Below are positions 22,881-35,259 of a stretch of 64,000 bases of DNA, in pieces. The position numbers were made by a program, and so were the translations under genes. This stretch comes from Liopterus haemorrhoidalis (lineage: Eukaryota > Arthropoda > Insecta > Coleoptera > Dytiscidae): assembly GCA_963971575.1 (NCBI GenBank), contig OZ020618.1, positions 34,078,731 to 34,142,730 on the forward strand. Reading direction: 5' to 3'. Within the stretch, counting starts at the first letter, position 1, and each line of letters opens with the position of its first letter. The notes beneath the pieces are model-generated. The model was not told the origin of the DNA. It saw nothing but the letters and a program-made list of their open reading frames with translations, and made no database searches.

Positions 22881-23197
22881 CCTGGATCACACTTCGGTAA
22901 ACACTATATGAAAACATAGATGAAACGGTCAGGAGAGTAGAATAAAAGAACGCGTATGCTTTTCTGTGAAACTACTTTGTTTTGCAATTACATGCGTGTT
23001 TCAGTATTTTTATTATCAGACAAATAGATGTATACACTGTTTTCCATAATTTCGCGTTACATTGAGTATATTATATACCCTTGTTGTTACAGCAAAATAT
23101 AAAATAACTAATTATTCAAATTCTAAATGATATGTCCTTATTTGCGTTATTTTAATTGTTGAAGGACCTTGAAGCTCTAAGTCCGAAAACACCCTTT

Positions 23198-23224
23198 TCT
23201 TATCGTAATGTTTTTACGATAAGC
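23198..23224. repeat. Short hairpin
   Basis: CTTATCGTAA and TTACGATAAG are separated by a short T-rich loop. Confidence 0.5.
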
Positions 23225-23928
23225 TTAGCACCAAGAACTGACCAGCTTGTCAGGCGCTAACCTCGATAAAAACGTTGAAAACCATTGTGTTACTGTACCG
23301 TCAGCAGTCAGCACATCCCGTTAGCTGGTTAGCCGTTTAGGTACCATAGGGCAAACGGAAATGCCAGTGCACTTTTTAGCTACAAGCAACGTGGTAAAGA
23401 ATAATAGTGAAATTTTCTAGAATATATTCATATTGGTTTCACTAGCTATAGTGAGATAAATATTCATGGCGTCCTTGCAATGTTTTTATACATATGTTAT
23501 TTTAGTACTTAGTTTCACATTTTTAAGTAAAATTGATTTCTTATCTTTTGTATAAATAATTTGAAATAGTAATATTTAAACAGTTTTTTACTGTACTTTT
23601 AAAACTATGTATCTAGTATTTAGAAGGTCAAATAATATTTTTCAATAACGTTCGTTTTTTACCATCTGTAATTTTTCATTATTTTATATGGTAAAAGTAA
23701 TGTATGAGACATTCTTGTTAAGGTTGTTAAGTGCTCTTTTGACTTATTTTTAAAAGTCACTTGTTAATAATTTATTTAAATACACAAGTTTATTATATTA
23801 CTAAAGTTATGGAATTCTGTTTTATAGTTTTTTTCATATATTGTCTGTGGGCTTGAGGTCGTCTTATGGCCGTATTGAGAAATTGAAATTTCTGTCTGTT
23901 TGTCTTTGTGGGTAAGGGTCTTAAACCT

Positions 23929-23953
23929 CGTTTATAATGGATACCTAGTACAG
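23929..23953. mobile_element. TTAA-family MITE fragment
   Basis: CTTAAACCTCGTTTATAATGG is the left end of the TTAA family seen at 4.35 and 48.5 kb. It is cut off immediately by the hairpin element at 23955. Confidence 0.5.
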
Positions 23954-23954
23954 G

Positions 23955-24091
23955 GGGTCTATTCTGTAACTTGCAGACAGTCGCTTTGCACACTGTCATC
24001 CGATTTTCAACCAATAGGAGGTGTTAATAACCAGTATTTTCAACATGACAGTGTGCAAAGTGACTGTCGGTAAGTTACAGAATAGACCCCT
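23955..24091. mobile_element. Hairpin MITE GGGGTCTATTCTGTAACTT
   Basis: The left GGGTCTATTCTGTAACTTGC and right AAGTTACAGAATAGACCCC-type arms pair, continuing through CAGTCRCTTTGCACACTGTC for more than 40 bp around a short loop. The element is about 137 bp and appears inserted in a TTAA-family fragment. Confidence 0.7.
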
Positions 24092-24870
24092 AGGCAAACA
24101 TAAAAATAGATTGATGTCGAATCGAAAAAAAAAAATGTTTAATTGCTGGGGGGGGGGGCAACTAATTTAATATCTCGGGATATTACTTTATTTAGTTATT
24201 ATTTAATTATACGCCTCGTATACGTGTGATGTATATGCATTTTTTGCTCATTTTTCTTTTGTTTCTTGTACTATGCTTACCTATTATACTCCGTTCGAAA
24301 TCAAGAAGTAGTAATCATGCAATGTTCACGTGATTATTTTGACGAACTCTCTTCGTCGTTCGTTGGCTGTTGAGCACTAAAATTTAAGTGTCAGCCAATT
24401 GGGTAGCGACTTTAATCTTTCACTTGATTTTATTACTATTTATGCATTTCGAACAGGATGTACCATAGTTTTTCAGTAATATGATTTTGTTAAAACATCA
24501 TAAAATGACAACAGAACTTCTTTCAAACAACCAATCTTTCAAATATAACAAGGAAATACAATTACAAGACAAAGCAGGCAAATATTGAACTTCGTAACTT
24601 CTAGCTTGTCGTATCACAGTTTACTGAAACACAGGCCTTGTTGCCAAATTGTAAATCAAGCACGTGTATTCAATCACATATTTTTTGTATGCTTCATCGC
24701 CAACTGCTCGAAAAGTAATTAATTGTGTTTTGGCAACGTTAAAAATATTTTGTATTTCTTAATGAAATTATAATATTTTAAAGATAAGTAATGGCATGAT
24801 AAAATATTAAAAACAAATTAATAAATTCGTTGGCAGAATGTAGGTTGAAAAGTATGTACCTTTATACCTA

Positions 24871-25125
24871 TATAATCCATTCACGATGATTTCTCATCTG
24901 AGTAGGCATGGTGGTATTTTGTTGGTAGCTACGAAAAATTAAATTAAATTCATAAAAAATAAAATAATTTGAATTCTAAAATAACATTCATGTGACATTC
25001 TATAAAAAATATTCATTTGGCAACACTGGCAATATGATGGCAATTGATATATTTTTTTTTAATAAGCAACATAAATACAAATATCAGGGCCTATTCAGAT
25101 GGGGAAACATTATGAATTGATTATA
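24871..25125. mobile_element. MITE, TATAATCCATT family, copy 2
   Basis: The left TATAATCCATTCACGATGAT then CATCTGAGTAGGC faces CCTATTCAGATGGGGAAAC then TTGATTATA. It is shorter than copy 1 at 311-867 but has the same arms. Confidence 0.65.
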
Positions 25126-25289
25126 TGTATATCATTTTGGGGGTATCAGGTGCGTGGGTTAATTAAATATAAAAATTTAACTAACCAAAAGTGACCAAAA
25201 TAGATGAATGTATCTTTCTAAAGCAATGCTTCTGTAAGCGTGGCCCCTAGCGGAGCCGCGAAACGGTTAACTGTCTCAAAAACACTTGC

Positions 25290-25525
25290 ACTAAAAGAAA
25301 CTTTTATAGTTATTCTAATTTTTCCCAGGCGGTTTTGACATCAATGAGTTACATGACATAATGGTCCAGACGCACTGTTTTAGGGCACTGGTAGTAGAGT
25401 TAATTTTTGGCCTCGTACAAATCCTCAATTTTGTATTGTTAAGTGTCAGCTGTTTCCATATAGCACTATCCCAATTGTTTCCAGATTTCATGACCATATT
25501 TTCAATCTGTTTTCATTCAGGAGTA
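25290..25525 (-). pseudogene. Possible Copia-type gag (UBN2-like) remnant
   Basis: Minus-strand frames give NMVMKSGNNWDSAIWK, then in a second frame KIEDLYEAKN, then RLDHYVM, a stop, and LIDVKTAWEKLE. The order NW..WK, an L-rich middle, RLDH and AWEKLE resembles the gag N-terminal domain of Copia LTR retrotransposons (KL.G.NYxxWK ... xAKEAWDxLEK). It is broken by stops and frame changes, and no LTRs were seen. An unrelated origin is possible. Confidence 0.35.
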
Positions 25526-25654
25526 ATATGGTCAGTAGTACGTCCATTTTTTTTTTTTTTGCCTACACAGAATGGCACCTATTGTTTATAGCCAGTTGCG
25601 AACGGCTAAGCAAGATCTGTAATTTGTATAAATATTTTTACACAAATTATTTGA

Positions 25655-25740
25655 CATAGCCAGGAGTTCAACTCACGTCCATATCTATGCTCTGTGGTCA
25701 AACAGCAAGTACGAACGATATAACGCTTGTGGCCACTGGC
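25655..25740 (-). mobile_element. Possible degenerate SINE head
   Basis: The minus strand reads CAGAGCATAGATATGGACGT then GAGTTGAACTCC, resembling the tRNA-like head with a box B. No body or tail of the family follows. Confidence 0.3.
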
Positions 25741-26040
25741 TTGCTCCTTTCTTTCTTCCATGTATCTTTTATATTAATACTCGTTAGATCTTCTGCTAGC
25801 TGATCACTTTACCTTATACAAAGTCTTCTAACTAGTCGTCACATGTTCAATCTTCTTTTCCAGATCACCTGGGTCGTTAGTTCCTCTTTTATCCTCATTG
25901 CGTGTCTTAATCACTAATCTTATGCCTTTTATTTCCTGTCTGAAGTCTTAAATCTTAAGCAGCAAATAATTTTATATTTCACTGGCCGACGCATGTCCAA
26001 TCTTTCTTCCCAAACTTCTTTACCGTTTTCTATTCTTTCA
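25741..26040 (-). pseudogene. LINE C-terminal fragment
   Basis: The minus-strand frames show WEERLDMRRPVKYKI, then SDQLAEDLTSINIKDTWK. The second block matches the LINE C-terminal RWSDxLxEDL...W pattern seen in the fragments at 18.1 and 49.6 kb. Several frame changes separate the blocks. Confidence 0.45.
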
Positions 26041-28510
26041 TTTTTTTTCCCCTTGTGATATCCACTACAATCGTTAATTCAAAAAAATCCATGATCAGAA
26101 ATTTTCTCGAATAACATTTTTTCAAACAGCGAAAACAATTAATATTTCTATTTTTTTTTTCAACTTATTAAATATCTAAATTATTGTGACGGAATCCATT
26201 TGCATGCAGTCTATGTGGCGGCCGCTTGTCAAAAACTTTTATATGTAACTTAAAAACGATTACGCCATCAACAAAATGCTATAAACCAATTTGTTTGAAA
26301 TTACATTTTCTACCAGAAAGTTTACCTACATTTCCCTAAATATTATCGTTCAGGGAATAATTAAGTTTAATTGTGGTTGTTTATGAATAAACGACACATA
26401 TTTTGTAACTCCCTGAAACAATAAAAATAACTTTGAACATTTTTTTAACTAAACCAAGCTACACAGACTTATCTTGTGTTGATGGTGTCGACTCGAGATT
26501 AAGATTATGCGTTTAGTTTATAGTACATCAGATTAGAACCATTTAGCGCAATGGTGGACCTCGAGCCAGATTTGCTTCATTTGAGCCCCTAGATAGAAGC
26601 TATTATACGCCCACGCCCCCTCACAGTATAATAAGTAACATAAGTAACTTCTTAGGTTTACCTGTGTGTAAATTCGGCACTGCATGGACACTTTAAAAAT
26701 CTGATTTAATGTATAGCCAAGTCGTGCATACTTATACTACCAGTTAAAATTAATATTCAATGTTGTTTAATTATTTTGTATTAAATAATCAGAAAATATA
26801 AATTTTTATATATCGCTCCAAGCGTGGACTCTTAGAGAATCAACAGTAGGGCCATGGGCCCCAGATTAAGAACCCTGGATTTCGCGAAATATAAGCCAAG
26901 GCATCCAACAATTTTTAAATTTTTATGCACAACGCCCTATTTTGTACAGTTGAAAATGGTCGATAACAAAAAAATGTATGGCTTTCAGTTAAGTTACCGT
27001 ACAGTAATCGTGGAATAGTTTTTTAAAGTTTTTGTCCAGAAGGTAATAATGATGGTGCTAATGAATATAATTGTCTTCAACAGAATTTTCTTAATCTATC
27101 TACCCAGGAGGAAACCTTGAAATTCTTTTAAAATTTCGGCTAACCCCGAACGTTTGTTTAGTATTTACTACTACATTTACTACAAATTTTACAACAGATA
27201 TAACGCTTTCATTTTTTTTTTTTTTATTGATTTAACAAAATAGATAGACTTGCGCACCTCTGACACACAATGATATTTGGGGAGCCGGCGCGCGAATTAT
27301 AAAATATTTTTTTTTTTGTTGTCAGTAAAATTTTCTTGTAGAACTCCGGTTAATAAACCCTACTGTAGGCATTCTCTTTTTAAAATGAACAAAAATCAGG
27401 CTCAAATCTCAAAATATAGTTATCTGAATTTTCTGTTTTGTTAGCAAATTTTGCTATCTATATATTTACTGAATACTTTTACATATAAAAACTATTAAAC
27501 AAAATATAAAAGATCTTAAATCGCAAATTGTTCGATCACAGAAGCAATTCCTTGTTTCTGAAACCGTACTCTTTTCAATATAATTTAGACTAAACTCAGG
27601 AGTGCAATATAAAACTACAAAGTTTCAAAACTGCATATCATTAAGCCTCGTGGAAACGATTCAGGTTTGTGGAACTGTCAACTACATATACCTTTCTCCC
27701 AATAAAGAAACCAAAATATTTCTCGGAAATACCAGAGAGGTATTGAGGGGAAGTTGATTTCCGCGAAAACTCGTTGGGCCAGAGTCAGTTTCCGTGAATA
27801 GGAATCCATGATTTTAACTCGTATTCAGCTTTTAGTTTACACTATGAGAACCGATGTCGTTTACTTGTGAACAGATACTTGGCAAAGCATTTTTTGAGAA
27901 AGTTAAAAAAAAATTATTTTTTAAATACATATTTTGATAATGTGAAAGTAGATAAATGTATTCATACGAATGTGACAGACTATTTGATTATCTGATTGTA
28001 TTGTATTTATTTTCTCACTGATAATATATCAATTATTTTCCTAAAATAATTTAAACAATGTTCAAATATATCACGCACACAAGCAATCTAAGGGATGTCC
28101 TTCAGGCACAAATTCGCTTGAACTCCGAAGGAACGCATTGTTATTAATTATGGTTTTATTACAAGATACAATACACCAAAAACCTGATTGAATCTAATAT
28201 AGCTGGTGTACCAATGTTCAGAATAAGTTTTTTTAATAATTATTGGTGTGCATAATGTTAATATAAGATTTAAGGGCACCCTTTCTCCACCTTCTTACAA
28301 AACTGCAACATTTAAACAGGTTTTCATTTGACATTTGCGCTAATTATAATATTATTCCTCATAACCTTAAATCTTTTAGTTTAATCTTTTTTAAGAAACA
28401 TAAGTTCATCTGGGATAAGAATTTATAAAAGTTTCTAAAAGTCTTTACTTCTGATTTTGGTTCATCTTGCCCTTTTAATTTCATTGTTCTCTTCAAACTT
28501 AATTCTACCT
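26041..28510. other. AT-rich DNA with one hAT-like end
   Basis: Around 26845-26880 GGGCCCCAGATTAAGAACCC resembles a hAT terminus read from inside (complement CCAGGGTTCTTAATCTGGGG). No partner end was identified. No gene was seen. Confidence 0.35.
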
Positions 28511-28735
28511 AAAGCCGCATTCAGAGCTCTTAAATCAATAGCATATAGACTGTAAGTTTGTCATAAGGTAAGACGTGAAACCGTTCAGACTTCTAAATTT
28601 AATACGTTGTTCGTTGTGGATTGTGGATAGTTTTCTAAACTTATGGATAGTGAGATGTTTTAATGAGACATACATAAACACATTGGCTATCAAGGTCTAT
28701 CAGTGACACCGTAGTTATCATATGCCTTTACATAA
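28511..28735. mobile_element. TIR element, AAAGCTGCGTTCACAGC family, copy 2 (partial)
   Basis: It starts AAAGCCGCATTCAGAGCTCT and continues with CATATAGACTGTAAG, ACCGTTCAGACTTCT and GAGACATACATAAACACATT, all of which parallel the 8.2-8.7 kb copy read from its right end. The far arm is lost. Confidence 0.5.
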
Positions 28736-29242
28736 CCTAACATAATGTCATCATTAACAAATCTTTTTGTTTATGACAACTGGTTCTTTTTGTAAATATG
28801 TGCAATATTTTTATATTCTTTCTTACTTCTTTAGGGCTCATGAGGAAGATCAGTCCTTGTATTCTGACAATGACTGATCTTGCGCCTTAATCCATTGTAT
28901 TAATTATTATTATCATTATTATTCGTAACATTCTACTTATAATTTTGTACTCTGGATATAAAATTAAAAAATTAAAATTAAAACTATTTAGGGACATCTC
29001 TAACTTAATAACTACATTGATAATCAAGAGATATCTGCAAGACTATCAAACGATGCAAAAGGATTCGGGAGTTTCATTTAAAATAATAAAAGCAAAAAAC
29101 ATCTCTCAAGCTTTAAAAGTGTAAATTTATAGAACAGTTATAAGGCTAACGGAACTACATATGTATGTACGTGCGAACTATGGATAGTGAATAAATATGA
29201 TCAAAATAAACTAGAAATTTAGGACTGGATAATACTCTACAG

Positions 29243-29474
29243 CAGCGGTTCTTAACCTTTTTATACTCGGGACCCCCCCAACTAGCCTACAATATCTTCT
29301 GGACCCCCCAAGAAAATTTTTGAAATAATATTTTAAATGTTCTTAATAATTTATTGTTTAATAATTGAGTTTATTGTAATTTTAAAAGCAAAAACTTGTA
29401 AAAATTATTTTTTATTCTATTAATTACGGGACCTACTAAGGGCTTTTCGGGACCCCCCCATTTAAGAACCGCTG
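29243..29474. mobile_element. hAT MITE (CAGCGGTTCTTAACC)
   Basis: CAGCGGTTCTTAACC and AAGAACCGCTG are terminal repeats. The flanking octamers CTCTACAG (29235-29242) and CTCTGCAG (29475-29482) match at 7 of 8 bases. Subterminal GGGACCCCCCCA occurs at both ends. Confidence 0.85.
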
Positions 29475-29724
29475 CTCTGCAGAACATTTTTTTCTGGTAA
29501 TAGTATTGAACATCCTCCACTTTCATCCTTGGTGTGATAGCTCGAGGTTAGCCTAGGCCTAGGCCAATGTTTACAGGTTTTATGTACGCTAGAAATGTAC
29601 GAGTATATACACTAATACTTTAGTTAAGAATTAACTTTTTAGTTAATACCTAACTTTTACAGAAATTTAGTGCCCCCACCATAAAACATGCAAACACACT
29701 CCTCCGCTATTGTACACTCTAACA

Positions 29725-29932
29725 CAGGCGCGCACCTAGGGGTGCCCCCCCAAGAGCTCCAAAAACTTTGTCAAAATACAAGTAAGGTTTTTTTAGGTCA
29801 TCACTTGTATTTTCGAAGTGAGGACCTTTTTTTAGGTCATCACTTTTAGTTTAAAAGTGAGAACCTTTTTAATAATTTAAATAATTTCGTCTTCTGAGAC
29901 CCAACCAAGAAAAATTCTTGGGTGCGCGCCTG
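29725..29932. mobile_element. hAT-like MITE (CAGGCGCGCACC)
   Basis: CAGGCGCGCACC at the left and GGTGCGCGCCTG at the right are perfect 12-bp terminal repeats. The flanks CTCTAACA and TTCTTATA are imperfectly alike. The body has two hairpin/poly(T) units (TCACTTGTATTTTCGAAGTG plus GAGGACC, then TCACTTTTAGTTTAAAAGTG). Confidence 0.75.
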
Positions 29933-29940
29933 TTCTTATA

Positions 29941-30972
29941 TCCATACTCCTCTCGTCTAAATTCGAATTTCTGTGTATTACGTACACTTGTGATAACGAA
30001 AACTAACTGTAAAAGAATGAGAGAGGGGGCAATATAGGCAACACCATATCTAAAATAAATAAATCTACTGACATGTGTATGTCACTTAGCACATGCTCAG
30101 CTTTTTTCGAGTTGAGAGCTCTATCTTTTGATAGCTTTTCAAACCAAACCATTAAGCATTTCTATGATGATTACCTATTTTTTATAATAACATGTAACAT
30201 ACAACACTTTATTTTGCAGAATAATTAGTAGCATAACTTAATTTTCCTAGAATCCGAATTTTTAAAACTATTACCACTTTTTACTTAAAACTCTTTTATA
30301 TACATTTGATGAAATTGTTTTAATCACTTCTAAAAAGTGAGCGAGCTCGGTCCCTAGTGTGTTAAGTTGCATCCTACATTAACGATTTTAAATTGAGTTC
30401 GGTATAACTGGGGAATATATTCAGAGCTTATAGTTTTCCCTGTATAATTTATTCGCGGAAATCGGCTGTTATCTTTGGTATGTAAATATTTATTAGAAAC
30501 GGTAGAGATTATGTACGCACTATTGAAAACATGTTGTTACATGACTTTACGTCATATAAAAAGATTTTATTAAAGTTTTGTTCAAAGAATTATTATTGCT
30601 GAGTATTCTTGTGAAGGTACTTATTAAATGTAATAATATTTTTTAATTAATGGAATCTCATTTCAGTATAAGATATCTCATTTTGAAAAGTATTCATTAT
30701 GATGTGATATTTCAAATTTGTTTTTGCTTTTTGTTTTTACTTTTTTTGAGGTTATGTTGCATAATCTTATAACAAAAACAAAATACAAAGTATCTTTTTA
30801 TAAGGATTTACGGGTAAAATTATGTTTTGGTTTTCGTTAGCAGTTCAGTATTCATGGGAAATTTAGTCACAGCATCAACAAGAACAAGTGGAAAAGACCT
30901 TTTCAAATCTCTGACATGTGGTATAAAAAAATTTATCAGTAGGTATATTTTGACTTTCCCTTTTCATTTCAA
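29941..30972. other. AT-rich non-coding DNA
   Basis: No gene or terminal repeat was recognised. Confidence 0.45.
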
Positions 30973-31949
30973 TCTTCTATATTAATAAAATTAGAGGTTA
31001 TATCTAATTTTTTATTTTTTCTGCCTCATATTTGGTTTCTACATGTTTCAGATGATTATAAGACAATATCCGCAAAAAAATTATTTTGATCAGTCTGTCT
31101 GTCCGATATTCTCACAAAAACGGCTGAACTTATTTTCATGTAATTTGGTATGATTATAGAGTAGAAATCAGGATTTGCAGTCTGTTTCGGGGTGTTTATT
31201 AAAAAACTTTAAATATCTCCCTTATTATTGATTTAACAGAAAAATATAAACAACAAAAATTGTTTATAGTAATATAACAAATATTTTTTGATGAATGCGT
31301 TTTTTCAGTTAGATGAATATTGAGGAGTTACGGGGAGGGTATCCTAAAAGTAAAATCTACATATAGCTCCCTTATTATTGACTTAACAGCAAAATCATAT
31401 ATTACAAAAATAGTTTATAATAAAAAAGCCATTTTTTTATTTTTATGATTTTTTTCATTTAGATGAATATTTGGGGAGTTACGGGATCTCCCTTATTATT
31501 CACGTAACAGCAAAAATGTATATGACAAAAATTGTTTGTAATAAGAAAATAAATATTTTTTGTTTTATATACTTTTTAGATTGGATGTATATTTGGGGAG
31601 CTATGGGGAGACACCCTAAAACTAAAATCATGAAATATCTCAGTATAATTAATTTTACATGAAAATTCTCTTCAATGCAGTTTTTAGTGAGAGATATATT
31701 TGGGGACCTATGGGAAGACCGACCTATAAACGAAGCAACTCTCTTATTATTTTTAAGCCGATGTAAAATAAATATATAAATAATATTTTATTATTGACTT
31801 AACATTGAAAATACATACAACAGAGTGGTTTAGAATAAAGAAATGATTATTTTCTGTTCTACTTGAAATTGAATTATCTCATTTATCATTTACGTTACAG
31901 CAAAAATGCACATTACAAAAGCCGTACGAAGTACGGGTACTCCAGCTAG
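30973..31949 (+). mobile_element. Helitron-like element with internal tandem repeats
   Basis: It begins TCTTCTATATTAATAAAATT after an A and ends ...GTACGGGTACTCCAGCTAG before a T, with a CCGTACGAAGTACGGG hairpin just inside the end. The 5' TC, 3' hairpin plus CTAG and insertion between A and T fit Helitrons. Between 31205 and 31900 about six degenerate units of 120-150 bp repeat, each with a CTCCCTTATTATTG-like block, RTAACAGCAAAAAT and TTTAGATGAATATTTGGGG. The 63-codon frame at 31471 is repeat-derived. Confidence 0.65.
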
Positions 31950-32929
31950 TACCTATCTAAATATATCAAATTTATTAAACATAGTTTTAAACAGTCTTAT
32001 ACTCCTATTTTGACAAAAATACGTCAAGTCTACTGGCGGTGATAAAATTCAAGGTCAGTATGTGCTATATCTTATAGCATGCACATCTGGCCAGATTTCT
32101 AACATAACATCGCTGGTTAAATTTACATATTGGTACAGTATAGGGGTGTAAGTTGTGTTATTATTAGTTTTGCTCGACTGAAAATTACCTTGTCTTGGTT
32201 AAATAGAACTACATCATTAAAACCTTAATGTCTTATGTCCCCTGAAGGAGAAAAGGGAAATGATTATTTTCTGTTTTATGTATTATTTTTGCGAAAGTAA
32301 ATGAAATTGCGATAGTTATTGTTATGAGTGTTAAAACACTTATTGTAATTTCTTGGAATATTCTGTACTGAAAATATTATCTTTAAGTCGTTTTGACAGA
32401 CGCCATAAAGAATACATTAATAGCAACGATTTCTAATGGATCATTTCCAAGAACTTTGTCGACAACCCATATTCTGTCTACTTGGTTAACAGGTATTACA
32501 CCAAATGTTTTTATAACGAGTCAGAAATATTAATTGTTTTACCGTAACTATATACTACTCTTATATTTTTGTTTGGATGCTTTAATATTATTATTTTATT
32601 ATTATAACAGTGCCAATGTGTAATGTTCGTACAACACCTGTCATAACCAGTCTATTATTCTAAGAACAAGAAATAATTTTAATATTAACAAAGTTTTATT
32701 GAAATGAAAAATAGAATCTTTGGAAAACACAAAGTGGAAAATATGCATTACGCAAATATTTTTATTACTCAGAAGACACGTCAGGTGTGTATTTAGGACA
32801 CATTAGTCAGAAAAATGTAAAATATTTACAAGAAAATTGTTCTGGGAATGAATTAAAATACTAAAAACTTGATTTCAACTTGTATATCTCTTTCTTTTTG
32901 GACAATGTCAGTCGGGTGGCCTTTTGACC
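31950..32929. other. AT-rich non-coding DNA
   Basis: No gene or repeat structure was recognised. Confidence 0.45.
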
Positions 32930-33100
32930 AAGTGCAAATACAGGTTACAGGTATCCTGATATCATTTGTATCAAAAATATCTTGCTAGATCTTCTATCAG
33001 CTAATCTCTAAATATTTGCGATGTCTTTTCAGAATCATATCTACAATAATCGTCTGTTTCATATTCCTTGTTTGATTTGAATACAGTGCTTGAATATTTT
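32930..33100 (-). pseudogene. Very degenerate LINE C-terminal fragment
   Basis: The minus strand gives SQIFRD, a stop, then LIEDLARY, reminiscent of the DQLxEDL block of the other LINE tails in the window. The nucleotide text TAGATCTTCTATCAGCTAAT is shared with those tails. Stops are frequent. Confidence 0.3.
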
Positions 33101-33993
33101 CTTTCTTCCGGCTTCTCCATTTTCCATTAATTTGGTTGAGATCAAAGATTCGGTGTAGTATTTTATTTTTAAAATAGACTAATAATTGGGTAGTTAAGTT
33201 TTATATGTCAGAATTCACCTTCAGGTTAACAAAAGATATTCAAGGATTTTTAAAAAGATTTTTCAGTTTATTCCAACTGAAAACTTTTACTCGCCAATAA
33301 TTACTGGAGTTGCCCTCGAGCATCGAGTTTGCGCTAGTTTAGTTATTATTTAATTATTATGTTAAATCTACTGTGTATTAAAATCTAAAACTTTTGTTAT
33401 TGTATACTCTTGTACACTTCAACATTGTTCCAGTTTTTTGTTTCTCTATTTATGTTTAATTCCAAACATTCTTGTCTGGAAAATTTTATAGAAATCGTAA
33501 TTTTATTACATTTTATTTGTTACTAATTTGCTTGTTTATTAAAATATATTTAAACAGTTAATTTAACAGAAATGAGAAAATAATTAATGTGCAATATTTT
33601 ATAATAATAACTAGTTATTATTGTTCTTTCATTGTATGTTCCTGAAAGCTAGAGCTATATGTTATTGTTTTCACATCATAGTAATATTATTTTTTCGATA
33701 TTTTTACAGATAAGCACGAATTATGCTTTTTGTAATATGAATCAACTGTTTTTGACGTAATGTAGAAATTGTAGAAGAGTTTTTGACAGATGTTTAAGAA
33801 ATTTCATATTTAAGTTTCGGATATGAATATTTTAATTTACTCAACTTTAGGTACAGATCCGTCCACCGGAATAGATAGTTTACTAATGTCTATTTTATGA
33901 GATTCGCAAATATTCCGAAAAAAAAATTGCTAAACAAGTAATAACTAACATCTTTTAGTTGAGACATATAGTTAAGATATATACTTATGTTAC

Positions 33994-34219
33994 GGCCAAT
34001 GACCGAATGGCGGGCAGTGTTAACAATGACAGGCATAAAAAAATCATCTTTTTTTACACAAACACCTTAAAGCTTACTTCGAGCCTTTCGGCTTCTGCTG
34101 TCCTAGATCTTCATTAACTAAACTTAACCTAATTACCTAGTTTTTAGGTACACAGTATTTTATTTATGCTTGTCATTGGCTGGTCGTTGTTAACACTGCC
34201 CGCCTTTCGGTCATTGGCC
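33994..34219. mobile_element. TIR element GGCCAATGACCGAA
   Basis: The left GGCCAATGACCGAATGGCGG then GCAGTGTTAACAATGACAGG is mirrored by CTGGTCGTTGTTAACACTGC then CCGCCTTTCGGTCATTGGCC. TTA lies just outside both ends. The core (TTTTTTTACACAAACACCTT to CTTAACCTAATTACC) is also found, without these ends, at about 46860-46955. Confidence 0.7.
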
Positions 34220-35259
34220 TTAAGATATACACGTTTCAATAAGTACGGTAAGTTATAAATATACATTATGAAATTGTCAACGTAATATAAAGCGTTTTTA
34301 GCTTTTTCTATGTTAGAAAGTATTTTGTTTAAGTACTTTATAGTGACGGTCGGTGTCCACAGTTGATTTTCTTATTCTTATGGTGAAATTCTGAACACGC
34401 TGTTTTTAACCGTATTTAACATTGATGTAAATAAAACCGTACTGATAACATAATATAATAATGTTTGAATTTGTTATAAATATTAACATAATTTTGGCAA
34501 AATGTTTATTTATTAAATAAATTTATAAAATTAATATTTTTATTACCGGATCCTCCTCTCTCTCTAAGAATTATTTCTTTTTGAGGCGCGCAAGTTCCAT
34601 TTTTATTTGGTGTCTATGGTTCGCTGCTGTTCTCTTCACGTTTTACAAGGTTATTTCTGTGGTTGACAGACAGATCAACCATAATTCCCAAATCCTATTT
34701 ACCATTCTATTTTCTTTCATCGTCATGTTATATCCATTGCAATTGTCTGCCTCATATTTCCTATGTGATACTTGGCTTTGACTAATATCCTGATGTGCTA
34801 AGAGCTCAAAAATCCCAGAGTTACTTATCCTTTATTCTATTCGGATAGTCATATTAACAAAAATACTTCATTTTGTATTAAAAAAATTCAAAGTAGATTG
34901 CAAAATGTTACGTACCTATTATTACTTTTTCATTGCAGCCGTAAATATTTTATTATCAAACGGTACCTATACAATATTTTATATTCTATTTGTTTAATAT
35001 AAATCACAGTTATAAGGATGTGACATGGCACTAGAAACAACAGGATACATTTTTAGTTTTCTAGTATTATTTATTTGACAATGTTATTACACCCGTATAT
35101 AGCTATTGAAAAGTAATTCATGGTATGTGGTTTATTAACATAAAATAAGTTAATAACGGATTATTACTAATACATTTATTTTTAAGTACAGTTACATTAT
35201 TGAACAAAGACATTAAATATTTTTGTATTTATTGTAATAATATATTAAAAGAAACATAA
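34220..35259. other. AT-rich DNA, no supported gene
   Basis: A 66-codon frame at 34581-34781 (+) is hydrophobic by base composition only. I found nothing to support it. Confidence 0.4.

Noticed and set aside
31205..31900. CRISPR array
   Set aside because: Repeat units are long, degenerate and of irregular length, in a eukaryotic Helitron-like element; there are no short identical repeats with unique spacers.
34560..34800. LINE fragment on the minus strand
   Set aside because: Only loose resemblance in composition; no FGHV, RW or DRxRW block could be identified.
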